Shown one piece after another: positions 54,066-62,133 of a DNA stretch of 64,000 nt. Origin of the DNA: Timonella senegalensis JC301. GTDB taxonomy: Bacteria > Actinomycetota > Actinomycetes > Actinomycetales > Cellulomonadaceae. Position 1 is the first letter of the stretch; every line of letters begins with the position of its first letter. The stretch is taken from contig NZ_HE978642.1 of assembly GCF_000312125.1 (NCBI RefSeq), positions 589,768 through 653,767 of the forward strand, written 5' to 3'. The notes below the pieces were generated by a model that was not told the DNA's origin, ran no database searches, and saw only the letters and a program-made list of their open reading frames with translations. The translations under genes were made by a program, and so were the position numbers.

Positions 54066-54108
54066 AAAAAGGAGCGGGCCCACACCCTCAAGGGTGCGGA
54101 CCCGCTCC
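54066..54108 (-). terminator. terminator of efp-nusB
   Basis: Seventeen-base arms (54071-54087 and 54092-54108) flank TCAA. The two plus-strand mismatches become G-U pairs in the minus-strand RNA and TTTTT follows there, so it is oriented for nusB, whose stop is 17 bases away. Confidence 0.93.
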
Positions 54109-54124
54109 GTCACAGCAAACTCAG

Positions 54125-54553
54125 TCAGTCGAGGATCGTCGGCTTCACCTCAAGCAGGCGAGCCAGAAGCCCGTTCACAAAGGATGGCGACTCGTCCGTG
54201 GACAGTTCGCGCGACAGGTCAACCGACTCGTTGATCGCAACAACGTCTGGAACGTCGTCGTTGTACACGAGCTCCCAAGCGCCGATGCGCAGCAGTGCAC
54301 GGTCAACCGCAGGCATGCGGTCAAGCGTCCATCCGTTGGAGTACGTCTCAAGCAACTCATCAATGGTCTGAGCGTGCTCTACGTATCCCTCAACGATGTC
54401 CACCGCGTACTGCGGAAGCGCCGACTCAACGCCCGGGTTGGAGAGACGCTCACGGAGCATCTCAAGAGCGTCGATGTCTCGCTGCTCGGCCTCGAACAAT
54501 ACGTTCATGGCCCTTTTGCGCGCCTTGGTGCGTGCGTTAGTACCGGTTGCCAC
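54125..54553 (-). CDS. nusB: transcription antitermination factor NusB
   Basis: A 142-residue all-helical NusB that binds boxA RNA with NusE in rRNA antitermination. Recognisable parts are ARTKARKRAMNVLFEAEQRD, WTLDRMPAVDRALLRIGAWEL and PDVVAINESVDLSRELSTDESPSFVNGLLARL. GTG 54553 directly abuts the efp stop codon, so translation is coupled. A strong terminator follows. Confidence 0.95.
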   Translation of the reverse strand: MATGTNARTKARKRAMNVLFEAEQRDIDALEMLRERLSNPGVESALPQYAVDIVEGYVEHAQTIDELLETYSNGWTLDRMPAVDRALLRIGAWELVYNDDVPDVVAINESVDLSRELSTDESPSFVNGLLARLLEVKPTILD

Positions 54554-55117
54554 TTAGTCGTTCACGCGTCCAAGGTAGGAACCGTCGCGGGTGTCGACCT
54601 TAACCTTGGTGCCAACCTCAAGGAACAGTGGAACCTGGATCTCGTAGCCGGTCTCGATGGTTGCGCTCTTGGTGCCAGCGGACGAACGGTCGCCCTGGAG
54701 GCCAGGCTCGGTGTAGGTAATGACCGTGGTGATTGAAGCAGGAAGCTCGATGTAAAGAACAGTGCCCTCGTTGGTGGCAACAGTTGCGGTGCCGTTCTCA
54801 AGGAGGAAGTTCGCTGCGTCGCCAACAACAGCAGCTGGAACGGTGATCTGGTCGTACGTGGAGTTGTCCATGAAGATGTAGTCGTCGCCGTCCTTGTACA
54901 GGTACTGCATGTCCGACTTGTCAACGGAAGCGGTTTCGATCTTGAGGCCTGCGTTGAACGTCTTGTCAACGAGCTTTCCGGAGGTCACGTTCTTGATCTT
55001 GGTGCGGACAAAAGCGCCGCCCTTACCAGGCTTCACGTGCTGGAACTCGAGGACGGTCCAGAGCTGGCCGTCCAGTCGCAGGACGGTGCCGTTCTTAATG
55101 TCGTTAGTGGTAGCCAC
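54554..55117 (-). CDS. efp: translation elongation factor P
   Basis: A 187-residue EF-P that relieves ribosome stalling at polyproline. The KOW-like domain has [21 protein letters not shown]; the loop Lys is residue 32, and the C-terminal OB domains end with [23 protein letters not shown] and SYLGRV. No modification enzyme genes (epmA, ymfI-like) are seen in the window. GTG 55117 has an AAAAAGGAAG ribosome site 8 bases upstream. Together with nusB it forms a common actinobacterial operon. Confidence 0.97.
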   Translation of the reverse strand: MATTNDIKNGTVLRLDGQLWTVLEFQHVKPGKGGAFVRTKIKNVTSGKLVDKTFNAGLKIETASVDKSDMQYLYKDGDDYIFMDNSTYDQITVPAAVVGDAANFLLENGTATVATNEGTVLYIELPASITTVITYTEPGLQGDRSSAGTKSATIETGYEIQVPLFLEVGTKVKVDTRDGSYLGRVND

Positions 55118-55238
55118 GTGTTGAACTTCCTTTTTGAGATGTCAAAGTACGTCCCCACGTGACCGAGCACGTCAACCGGCGCGCATGTGCCGAAGCCAAC
55201 GCCACCTAGGACGAAGCATCAAGGCTCACGAGGGTGCG

Positions 55239-55244
55239 TACCAT
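55239..55244 (+). promoter_or_regulatory. -10 element for leaderless HAD phosphatase gene
   Basis: TACCAT ends 6 bases before GTG 55251. The efp promoter must lie on the other strand of the same 130-base gap. Confidence 0.4.
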
Positions 55245-55250
55245 TATAAC

Positions 55251-56195
55251 GTGCTATCGAACTCGTCCCCCACCCCGTGCTGCGTCACATCCGCCACAGG
55301 CTTTGGCCTGCTCCTGGACGTGGACGGCCCCATTTCCAGCCCCGTGACCCGCACTCTCTCCCAACCGGGAATCGTTGATTCCCTTGTCACGCTTGCCAAT
55401 GCCGGCATCCCGATCGCGTTCAACACGGGCCGTTCGGACGAGTTCCTACGCCACGAAGTCCTCGCGCCAATGGTCGCCGGCGGACTCACGCCCGAGGCGC
55501 TCGTGTGGGGCATTGCGGAAAAGGGCGCCACATGGTTCCGCTTCCCCACGAGCCCCGCTGAAACGTTGAATTTGCAGGTAGATGAGTCGATCGTCGTGAA
55601 GAAAAACGTGTACGATGCGGCGCGCGACCTGACCCACCAACACTTTGCAGACCTGGTGTTCTTTGACGAGACCAAACGCACAATGGTGTCGCTGGAACAG
55701 CTGACGTCAGTCAGCAACCACCAGTTCAAAGCGCGTCAGAACGCGCTCAATGAAGCCGTGGCCACCATGGTGGCCGAGCACGGGTACACGATCGAATGGC
55801 ACGGCGTCCCGGTGGGCGCCACCGGCGCCGACGTGCTGCACGCAATTTCGCCTGACGAGCCGAGTGGCGAGGCGCTGCGGGTGGACTCGTCGATTATTGC
55901 GGTGGACATCGAGCACCCCGGAACCGGGAAGGACGTGGGCGCCCAGCGATTTGTGGACGAGCTGCTGGAGATCGGCGCGCCCATCCCCCACCACTGGTAC
56001 ACCATGGGCGACTCCCGCTCCGACTACACCATGGCCACGTGGCTGCACGAGAACGGCTTCGAGGTCGCGCACGTGGACGTGCGGCCCGCCGATGGCGTGC
56101 CGCCTGTGCCCTACCCGGTCCTGACGCATCCGTCACTGATTAACGACGATTCTGGCGCGCACTTCCTTGCCCAGTGGGCTGAGATGGTGGGCTAG
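55251..56195 (+). CDS. HAD-superfamily phosphatase
   Basis: About 314 residues. HAD motifs are I in GLLLDVDGPIS (nucleophile Asp, about residue 20), II in IAFNTGRSDE, and IV in YTMGDSRSDYTMATWLHENG. A cap region lies between motifs II and IV. It resembles Cof-like or sucrose-phosphatase-like HAD proteins, and the substrate is not apparent. GTG 55251 is chosen by a -10 element 6 bases upstream and because the DxD strand follows soon; the open frame begins at 55134. It is convergent with the SatD partner gene. Confidence 0.8.
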   Translation: MLSNSSPTPCCVTSATGFGLLLDVDGPISSPVTRTLSQPGIVDSLVTLANAGIPIAFNTGRSDEFLRHEVLAPMVAGGLTPEALVWGIAEKGATWFRFPTSPAETLNLQVDESIVVKKNVYDAARDLTHQHFADLVFFDETKRTMVSLEQLTSVSNHQFKARQNALNEAVATMVAEHGYTIEWHGVPVGATGADVLHAISPDEPSGEALRVDSSIIAVDIEHPGTGKDVGAQRFVDELLEIGAPIPHHWYTMGDSRSDYTMATWLHENGFEVAHVDVRPADGVPPVPYPVLTHPSLINDDSGAHFLAQWAEMVG

Positions 56196-56256
56196 TTTCG
56201 TAGAGGTTTTCTGGGGCAGGGACAGCGGGTCAGAGGCAGCGGATGGGGGCAGCGCG

Positions 56257-56799
56257 TCAGAGGCTGTGGATCAGCCAGAGGCCCAGGGAACCACAGGCGA
56301 AGGCCCAAAGCAGGGAGGCGAGCGTTCCAATGATGAAGCGCTCGGATGTTGCGGCGTTGAGTTCTGGGTAGCGGCCGAGACCCTTGACTGCGACCACCAC
56401 GGCGATGCCCGTGGTGAAGCCCGCCATGAAGAACGCGGTGATGAGGACGCGCTCGAGGATTCCAATCCACATTCCGCCACGCAGGCCGGCCTTGGCCTGG
56501 ACGCCGTCAGGGCCCTCCTGGGCCTCGGCGCTCGCGATGAGGCTTGCGGCTGAGGTGGTGGACTCTGGCGAGGCGCTTTCGGCAGCACTTTCGGCAGCGC
56601 CCTCGGCGTCTTCGGCCACAGCGCTCTCAGCGGCCAACGCGGGACCACCATCACCGATCCGCTGTGCGTGATCGGTCTCCTCCTTGCTCGCGCGCCGCTG
56701 CGCGAGTGACAGCACGCCACGGGTCACGTAATAACCACCCACCGCCGACAGCACGAGGATGACGATCCAGATGGTGATGCTCGTTGGGTCAAATGCCAT
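56257..56799 (-). CDS. membrane protein paired with SatD
   Basis: A 180-residue protein starting MAFDPTSITIW. One N-terminal membrane helix (about residues 10-28) and an acidic, Ala/Ser/Glu-rich linker (about 45-110) are followed by a C-terminal pair or trio of helices: GILERVLITAFFMAGFTTGIAVVVAVKGLGRYPEL and FIIGTLASLLWAFACGSLGLW. This last part resembles the C-terminal half of DUF3307-type proteins encoded beside SatD in many bacteria; the N-terminal DUF3307 half is not seen. It begins 10 bases after the satD stop. Function is unknown. Confidence 0.75.
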   Translation of the reverse strand: MAFDPTSITIWIVILVLSAVGGYYVTRGVLSLAQRRASKEETDHAQRIGDGGPALAAESAVAEDAEGAAESAAESASPESTTSAASLIASAEAQEGPDGVQAKAGLRGGMWIGILERVLITAFFMAGFTTGIAVVVAVKGLGRYPELNAATSERFIIGTLASLLWAFACGSLGLWLIHSL

Positions 56800-56809
56800 G
56801 CGCCGATCC

Positions 56810-57436
56810 TTACACAGTCCCGTTGAGCTCATCCAGTAGGCGCGCGACGAGGGATAGGACTTCCCTTTCCTCGTCCAGCGCAGCGAGCTTGACGCGCTTT
56901 GATACGGCCGCTTCTGAGATGCCGAGCCGGTCCGCGACGTCCTTCTGCTTAAGACCCGTGGGCGTGCCATCCGGATCCATCAGCAGATCGGCGGCTTCCC
57001 AGGCGGCGGCCGAACGATTCTGGATGATCGATCCAAGGAGGCGAAGGAGCGACTGCAGCTCCTCCGCCTTGGCCGAGTCGTTCGACCGGACGGACACGGG
57101 AGCCCGTCCGCGCAACACCTTTGCGTCTTCGACTGCCTCGCGAGCGTAGACGAATGCTGCGCCAGCACCCTCGCTCGAACGGGTGGGGAGCGGAGTAACA
57201 ACGCCTCCGATTCCAATACCCAGGTACCACTGGCCGGAACGCATCAGATGCCGAAACACCGCATAGACGGCCTGGGGGCTGTCGAGTACGCCCTGCACTT
57301 CATCGCCGATTGTCCTGCCGAACGCGACGCGTGGTGCGAGGTCCCGTCGCAGCAGCCACTTGAGGTCAGTGAGCAGGTTTGGAACTTTGTCACCGGTCGA
57401 GCGGCTGGCCTTCTGGTCCACTGTCAATACGAACAT
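56810..57436 (-). CDS. SatD-family regulator
   Basis: A 208-residue protein of the SatD type: an N-terminal alpha/beta domain starting MFVLTVDQKASRS with FGRTIGDEVQGVLDSP (GDExQ motif, about residues 41-52), and a C-terminal HTH (LKQKDVADRLGISEAAVSKRVKLA, about 160-183). SatD proteins are poorly characterised and were first linked to acid tolerance in streptococci. ATG 57436 lies 6 bases after the -10 TAGGGT, which is inside a palindrome. Three evenly spaced palindromes over the promoter suggest self-repression. It forms a two-gene unit with the membrane protein downstream. Confidence 0.8.
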   Translation of the reverse strand: MFVLTVDQKASRSTGDKVPNLLTDLKWLLRRDLAPRVAFGRTIGDEVQGVLDSPQAVYAVFRHLMRSGQWYLGIGIGGVVTPLPTRSSEGAGAAFVYAREAVEDAKVLRGRAPVSVRSNDSAKAEELQSLLRLLGSIIQNRSAAAWEAADLLMDPDGTPTGLKQKDVADRLGISEAAVSKRVKLAALDEEREVLSLVARLLDELNGTV

Positions 57437-57440
57437 GACT

Positions 57441-57513
57441 TAACCCTATAGGGTTACGAATCAACAATCAACCCTATAGGGTTAAGAAATGCTTCTTAAC
57501 CTCATGCGGTTAA
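57441..57513 (-). promoter_or_regulatory. satD promoter with three evenly spaced operators
   Basis: Minus-strand promoter: -35 TTGATT (57471-57466), 17-base spacer, -10 TAGGGT (57448-57443), 6 bases to ATG. Operators share the form AACC-N6-GGTT. Site 1 is TAACCCTATAGGGTTA (57441-57456), site 2 AACCCTATAGGGTT (57470-57483), site 3 TTAACCTCATGCGGTTAA (57496-57513). Their centres are 28 bases apart (57448.5, 57476.5, 57504.5). Site 1 covers the -10 and site 2 touches the -35. Confidence 0.75.
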
Positions 57514-57616
57514 GTGGCTTCGCATTCATGCGGCACAGAGTCCGCGCCCGGGGCGATGCGGGCACAAAAGGTGCCGCTAAGTACCTGCGTTGGGATATCT
57601 GGAGTTTCCGGCCGGC

Positions 57617-57671
57617 TTCGTCAGGACGGATCCTAAAGGCCGCACCCAAAGTTCGTCAGGACGGATCCTAA
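57617..57671. repeat. two 20-bp direct repeats upstream of the satD promoter
   Basis: TTCGTCAGGACGGATCCTAA occurs at 57617-57636 and 57652-57671, 35 bases apart. The sequence contains GGATCC. The region between the satD operators and the aroQ terminator (about 57514-57700) has no other supported content. The origin of the repeats is unknown. Confidence 0.7.
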
Positions 57672-57700
57672 GAGCCACTCCCCCCCTGAAAGCGGGCGCG

Positions 57701-57735
57701 AAAAAGCCGGCCATCACCTAAGTGACAGCCGGCCT
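57701..57735 (-). terminator. terminator after aroQ
   Basis: GCCGGC arms plus an inner TCAC/GTGA stem, with TTTTT on the minus strand after the stem, 22 bases after the aroQ stop. Confidence 0.88.
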
Positions 57736-57756
57736 AGTGCCAGAAACTGAAGGAGC

Positions 57757-58206
57757 TTACTTGCCCGCGCGCAGCGTCTTGATCGCCTCAACCGCGAGGC
57801 GGTATGAGTCGAACCCGAACCCGGCGATCGTTCCGGAGGCGATGGGCCCAACCACGGAGTGGTGGCGGAACTCTTCGCGTGCGTACGGGTTGGAGATGTG
57901 GACCTCCACCAGGAAGCGCCCGCCCTTGGTGATCATGGCTGCGGCGTCCCGGATGGCGTAGGAGAAGTGAGTGAACGCGGCGGGATTCATGACCACGTCA
58001 CTCCCGGAGTCAACGGACTCATGGATCCAACGGATCATCTCGGCCTCGTTGTCGGTCTGGCGCACCTCAATGTCGAGTCCCGCCTCGCTCCCCCATCGCG
58101 CCCCGGCTTCCACGAGGTCCGCGTAGGAGAGCGTCCCGTACACGTCGGGCTCGCGCACGCCAAGGCGCCCCAGGTTTGGGCCGTTGAGGATCAGGATGTC
58201 CGCCAT
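57757..58206 (-). CDS. aroQ: type II 3-dehydroquinate dehydratase
   Basis: A 149-residue AroQ that dehydrates 3-dehydroquinate, the third shikimate step. Motifs are ILILNGPNLGRLGVREPDVYG, VVMNPAAFTHFSYAIRDA and VEVHISNPYAREEFRHHSVV (catalytic His). Start ATG 58206 has a GGAAGG ribosome site; the open frame extends four codons further. It is the last gene of the aro transcript, 52 bases after aroB. Confidence 0.96.
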   Translation of the reverse strand: MADILILNGPNLGRLGVREPDVYGTLSYADLVEAGARWGSEAGLDIEVRQTDNEAEMIRWIHESVDSGSDVVMNPAAFTHFSYAIRDAAAMITKGGRFLVEVHISNPYAREEFRHHSVVGPIASGTIAGFGFDSYRLAVEAIKTLRAGK

Positions 58207-58258
58207 GATGGAACCTTCCAATACGAGAGTGAAACGCGGGACCTACAAAGAAGAAGAC

Positions 58259-59392
58259 TTACAGGAAGACCTTGTTCGACTTCACCGGAGCCTCACCGGA
58301 AACCTCGGCGTAGGCGGAAACCAGAAGCATCGGGTCCGGACCTTCCAGGCGAACCGGCTTGCCGATCTCCTCGAGGATGACGAACCTGAGCATGTCCCCG
58401 CGGGACTTCTTATCCCGGCGCATGGCCTGGAGTAGCTGCTCCCAGCGGTCGCCGCGGTAGGTGACCGGAAGGCCAACTGACTGGAGGATGGAACGCGTAC
58501 GTTCCACCGTGGCGTCGTCGAGCTTACCCGCAAGGCGCGCCAGCTCAGCCACAAACACCATGCCCACGGACACCGCAGCACCGTGGCGCCACGAGTAGCG
58601 CTCTACCAACTCGATCGCGTGGCCAAAAGTGTGGCCGTAGTTGAGGATCTCGCGGAGGTCGGCCTCCTTGAGGTCGGCGGAAACAACCCGAGCCTTCACG
58701 GCAACCGACCGCTCTACCAGCTCGCGGACCACGTCACCCAACTCGGGCGCGCTGTCTGGCCAGTTACGCAGTTGCTCCGCGTGCTCCTCAACGATGTCTA
58801 GGATGACCGGGTCCGCAATGAAGCCGGTCTTGATGATCTCGCCCAGTCCCGCCACAAAGTCCCACTTGGGAAGCGATTCAAGGGAGGCCAGGTCGCAGAG
58901 CACGCCGCTAGGGCTGTGGAACGAGCCCACCAGGTTCTTGCCCTCGGCGGTGTTGATTCCAGTCTTTCCACCAACCGCTGCATCGACCATAGCCAGAAGC
59001 GTGGTGGGGATGTGTACTACCTTGATTCCGCGCAGCCACGTTGCGGCAATGAACCCGGCAACGTCGGTGGTGGACCCTCCACCCAGGGAAACAATCGCAT
59101 CGGAACGAGTGAAGTCCGACTGGCCCAGGATCTGCCACGCAAAAGCAACAACCTGGATGTTCTTGGCTTCCTCGGCGTCAGGGATCACTGCCAGCAGCGC
59201 CTCAAAGCCCTGGGCAAGCAGGTCCTCGCGGACTGCCTGCGCGGAGGCCTCGAGTGCCTCGGGGTGGACGATCAGGACCTTCTTGACGGATTCACCGAGC
59301 ATTGCGGGCAGCTCACCCAGAAGGTTAGTGCCAATCACGGTGTCGTACGTGCGCTCGGCGTTCACCGTGATACGCGAGATCTTGTTGGTCAT
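58259..59392 (-). CDS. aroB: 3-dehydroquinate synthase
   Basis: A 377-residue NAD-dependent AroB, second shikimate step. Signatures are VSLGGGSTTDVAGFIAATWLRG, TTLLAMVDAAVGGKTGINT, LVGSFHSPSGVLCDL and GHTFGHAIEL with zinc-binding His. It overlaps the end of aroK by four bases. Length and motifs are normal. Confidence 0.96.
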   Translation of the reverse strand: MTNKISRITVNAERTYDTVIGTNLLGELPAMLGESVKKVLIVHPEALEASAQAVREDLLAQGFEALLAVIPDAEEAKNIQVVAFAWQILGQSDFTRSDAIVSLGGGSTTDVAGFIAATWLRGIKVVHIPTTLLAMVDAAVGGKTGINTAEGKNLVGSFHSPSGVLCDLASLESLPKWDFVAGLGEIIKTGFIADPVILDIVEEHAEQLRNWPDSAPELGDVVRELVERSVAVKARVVSADLKEADLREILNYGHTFGHAIELVERYSWRHGAAVSVGMVFVAELARLAGKLDDATVERTRSILQSVGLPVTYRGDRWEQLLQAMRRDKKSRGDMLRFVILEEIGKPVRLEGPDPMLLVSAYAEVSGEAPVKSNKVFL

Positions 59393-59922
59393 TTCGAGCC
59401 ACCCTTCAGGGAGTCAACGATTTCCTGAGCTACCTGCTCCGGGGTCTTATCATCGGTGAGGACGTGCAGGTTCGACACAGCTTCATAGGTTGGACGGCGC
59501 TGGTCCATCAGCACCTTCCACTTGGAGCGTGGGTTGCCCAAAAGTAGTGGGCGAGCTTGGTTGAACCCGACCCGCGGGGCCGCGTGGGCAAGAGAGACGT
59601 CGAGGAACACCACGGTGCCGCCGGCATTGCGATAGGACGCCAGGTTCTCCTGGGTCAGCGGGTGCAGTACCGCTCCCCCGCCCAGCGACACGATTCCAGA
59701 GTGCTCAACTAGCGCCTCAGCCACCGCCGCAACCTCAAGTTCACGGAACGCCGGCTCGCCGTCATCAATAAAGATGTCGGAGATGGGCTTGCCCGCCTTC
59801 ACCTCGACGTCGTCATCCGTGTCACGCACGGGCAACTCGAGCAGGCGAGACAGGACCTTAGCAACCGTGGACTTACCTGACCCGGGTGGGCCAGCCAATA
59901 CTACGACGGGTAGTGCAGACAT
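59389..59922 (-). CDS. aroK: shikimate kinase
   Basis: A 177-residue P-loop kinase that phosphorylates shikimate. Motifs are VVLAGPPGSGKSTVAKVLSRLL (Walker A, about residues 9-20), DTDDDVE, FRELEVAAV, VSLGGGAVL and RPLLLGNPRSKW. It starts 12 bases after the aroC stop and overlaps aroB. Confidence 0.95.
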   Translation of the reverse strand: MSALPVVVLAGPPGSGKSTVAKVLSRLLELPVRDTDDDVEVKAGKPISDIFIDDGEPAFRELEVAAVAEALVEHSGIVSLGGGAVLHPLTQENLASYRNAGGTVVFLDVSLAHAAPRVGFNQARPLLLGNPRSKWKVLMDQRRPTYEAVSNLHVLTDDKTPEQVAQEIVDSLKGGSK

Positions 59923-59934
59923 CGAGCGCAGTTC

Positions 59935-61149
59935 CTAACGGAGATTCTCAGGAATGGAGTTTAGGTACGACTCAAGGTTACGGCTAGTCTCGGCAACCGA
60001 GTCACCCCCGAACTTTTCCAGCGCAACCTGCGCGAGCGTCAGCGCGACCTGAGCCTCGGCAACTACTGCTGCAGGAGGCACCGCGCACACGTCCGAACGC
60101 TGGTGGTGCGCTGTTGAGGCCTCACCGGTTGCGGTATCGATAGTGCGCAGAGCGCGCGGCACGGTGGAAATTGGCTTCATCGCGGCGCGAACGCGGATGG
60201 TCTCACCGTTAGACATGCCACCCTCGATGCCACCGGCGCGGTTGGAGAGTCGGCTGATGCCACCCTCCCCTGGCTCGATTTCATCGTGAGCTTCGGAGCC
60301 CCGGCGGGTTGCGGTCAGGAAGCCGTCGCCGACCTCCACGCCCTTGATCGCCTGGATTCCCATGAGGGAAGCGGCCAAGCGTGCATCCAAACGAAGGTCA
60401 CCCTGGATGTACGTGCCAATTCCGGAGGGAACCCCGTACGCCAGGACCTCTACGACACCGCCGAGGGTGTCGCCATCCTTGTGGCACTGGTCGATCTCAG
60501 CGACCATCTTGTCCGAGGTTTCCTTGTCAAAGCAGCGCACTGGATCATTGTCCAGGTAGTCAACGTCAGCGGCTGTGGGCAGCGCGGCATCGCGGGGCGC
60601 CTCAACCGGACCGATCCCAACCACGTGGGACACGAGCGTGATGCCAAAGGCCTGCTCGAGAAACTTTGCTGCTACGGTTCCCAGCGCAACTCGCGTTGCA
60701 GTCTCACGTGCTGACGCGCGTTCGAGGACCGGGCGGGCATCGTCAAAGCCGTACTTGCGCATACCCACGAGGTCGGCGTGGCCCGGACGCGGCCGGGTAA
60801 TTGGGCGGTTTCGCGCCGATTCGCGGTAGTCACCCTTCCCTGCATCGACGTCAAGCTTGTCTACCTCAACAGGGTCCGCAGCCATCACGTCAACCCACTT
60901 GGGCCACTCGGTGTTGGCGATCTCGATGGCCATCGGGCCACCTTGGCTCACGCCGTGGCGCAGACCTGCGAGGACTCGCACCTCGTCCTTCTCAAACTTC
61001 ATGCGCGCTCCGCGGCCATAGCCGAGGCGGCGGCGCGCAAGCGCGTCCTGGATGTCCGAGGTTACTACCTCAACACCAGCGGGAAGGCCCTCAATAATTC
61101 CAACGAGCGCGGGGCCGTGCGACTCACCTGACGTGATCCAACGAAGCAT
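59935..61149 (-). CDS. aroC: chorismate synthase
   Basis: A 404-residue FMN-dependent chorismate synthase. Conserved signatures are [74 protein letters not shown] and [21 protein letters not shown]. It leads the aroC-aroK-aroB-aroQ set. The ATG has GGAAAG 8 bases upstream. The pilMNO genes end 178 bases upstream with a hairpin between. Confidence 0.97.
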   Translation of the reverse strand: MLRWITSGESHGPALVGIIEGLPAGVEVVTSDIQDALARRRLGYGRGARMKFEKDEVRVLAGLRHGVSQGGPMAIEIANTEWPKWVDVMAADPVEVDKLDVDAGKGDYRESARNRPITRPRPGHADLVGMRKYGFDDARPVLERASARETATRVALGTVAAKFLEQAFGITLVSHVVGIGPVEAPRDAALPTAADVDYLDNDPVRCFDKETSDKMVAEIDQCHKDGDTLGGVVEVLAYGVPSGIGTYIQGDLRLDARLAASLMGIQAIKGVEVGDGFLTATRRGSEAHDEIEPGEGGISRLSNRAGGIEGGMSNGETIRVRAAMKPISTVPRALRTIDTATGEASTAHHQRSDVCAVPPAAVVAEAQVALTLAQVALEKFGGDSVAETSRNLESYLNSIPENLR

Positions 61150-61251
61150 GCATCTATCTTTCCATGTTTCAGGTAGTGGTCAGGGTATTGCCCGTGATCT
61201 GGAACGTTTGGGTTGCGTTGCTCATTCCCGACGATCGTGCCCCACCAACGC

Positions 61252-61285
61252 TTGAGGGTCCGACTCCCAGCGGGAGTCAGACCCT
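61252..61285 (-). terminator. hairpin between pilO and aroC
   Basis: Arms TTGAGGGTCCGACTCCC and GGGAGTCAGACCCTCAA pair with one mismatch, which becomes G-U on the minus strand. It lies 42 bases after the pilO stop; no T-run follows. Confidence 0.75.
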
Positions 61286-61326
61286 CAAACGCTACTTGCT
61301 ACGGTGTTTGCTTGGCGAGGTAGCCC

Positions 61327-62133
61327 CTACCTCTCAGGCGCGAAAACGTTCTTTCGTCCGATCTCAGGCAGCATCGTCTCTGTGATGTCTGAGCCGTCGG
61401 GCACAGCGCCAGCCTTCTCCGACTGGAGCACGTACGCAATTGTGTGCAGTATGTAGGTGACGTCGCCAACTTCAGACTTAGGCGCGTTCGCGGATTCCGG
61501 GGCCTCTCGAAGTGAAGTCACCTCAACAGAGGTCACCAGGAGTGCGCGTTCCGAATTTACCTGGAGTTGCTCTGAAAACTCGAGGACTTCTTCATAGTCA
61601 CCCTGCACTGTGATCAGGAGAGGAACTTGGTAGAAGCCGGGAACAACTGTGGACAATGCGCCCGTTGCAGTAGGAGTTGCACCCGATACCGTGACGGGCT
61701 CCGTTGGGGCCGGCGCTGCAGAAGCTTCGCCTTCCTCTGATTCAGTACCGGTTGGCTCAGCAACCATCAGTTCTGTAAAAGGCTTGACTGGTGCGATGTT
61801 CTCTTCCGAGCTTACTGAAATGAATGAGACCTTGGACTTCTCAACTGATCGTTCAATCTCATCGACAATTGACTCGTAGTCAACAGCTGTTGGGATCTGA
61901 ACTTGGTAGGCCGAGAGCTGATCCTTGTACTCATCGATCTTTTCAAACTGCTTGCGCAAGGTGGCCACGCGCGTTTGGAGCACGTCGTTGGAGTATTCGA
62001 TCTGTTCAGCATCATCATTTGCAATGGCAGATTCATCTCGCACAGGAGCGATCAGGAGCAGCCAGACAGCGACAAGGATGAGAATCGCTACAACCGCGGC
62101 ACCTGCGATCCAGGTCTTACGAGTCGCTTTCAT
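61327..62133 (-). CDS. pilO: type IV pilus assembly protein PilO-like
   Basis: A 268-residue protein with one N-terminal membrane helix (WIAGAAVVAILILVAVWLLLI), a coiled-coil (about residues 35-70) and an alpha/beta periplasmic-side domain with an internal acidic, Pro/Ala-rich insert (about 125-155). Together with its place after pilN, this fits PilO, which aligns the pilus machinery. Sequence similarity within PilO is low, so the name rests on architecture and context. Start ATG 62133 has GGAGGAA upstream and overlaps pilN by 17 bases. Confidence 0.82.
   Translation of the reverse strand: MKATRKTWIAGAAVVAILILVAVWLLLIAPVRDESAIANDDAEQIEYSNDVLQTRVATLRKQFEKIDEYKDQLSAYQVQIPTAVDYESIVDEIERSVEKSKVSFISVSSEENIAPVKPFTELMVAEPTGTESEEGEASAAPAPTEPVTVSGATPTATGALSTVVPGFYQVPLLITVQGDYEEVLEFSEQLQVNSERALLVTSVEVTSLREAPESANAPKSEVGDVTYILHTIAYVLQSEKAGAVPDGSDITETMLPEIGRKNVFAPER

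Noticed and set aside
57489-57671. 60-codon plus-strand frame in the satD upstream region
   Set aside because: It lies over the operators and direct repeats, with no ribosome site or domain.
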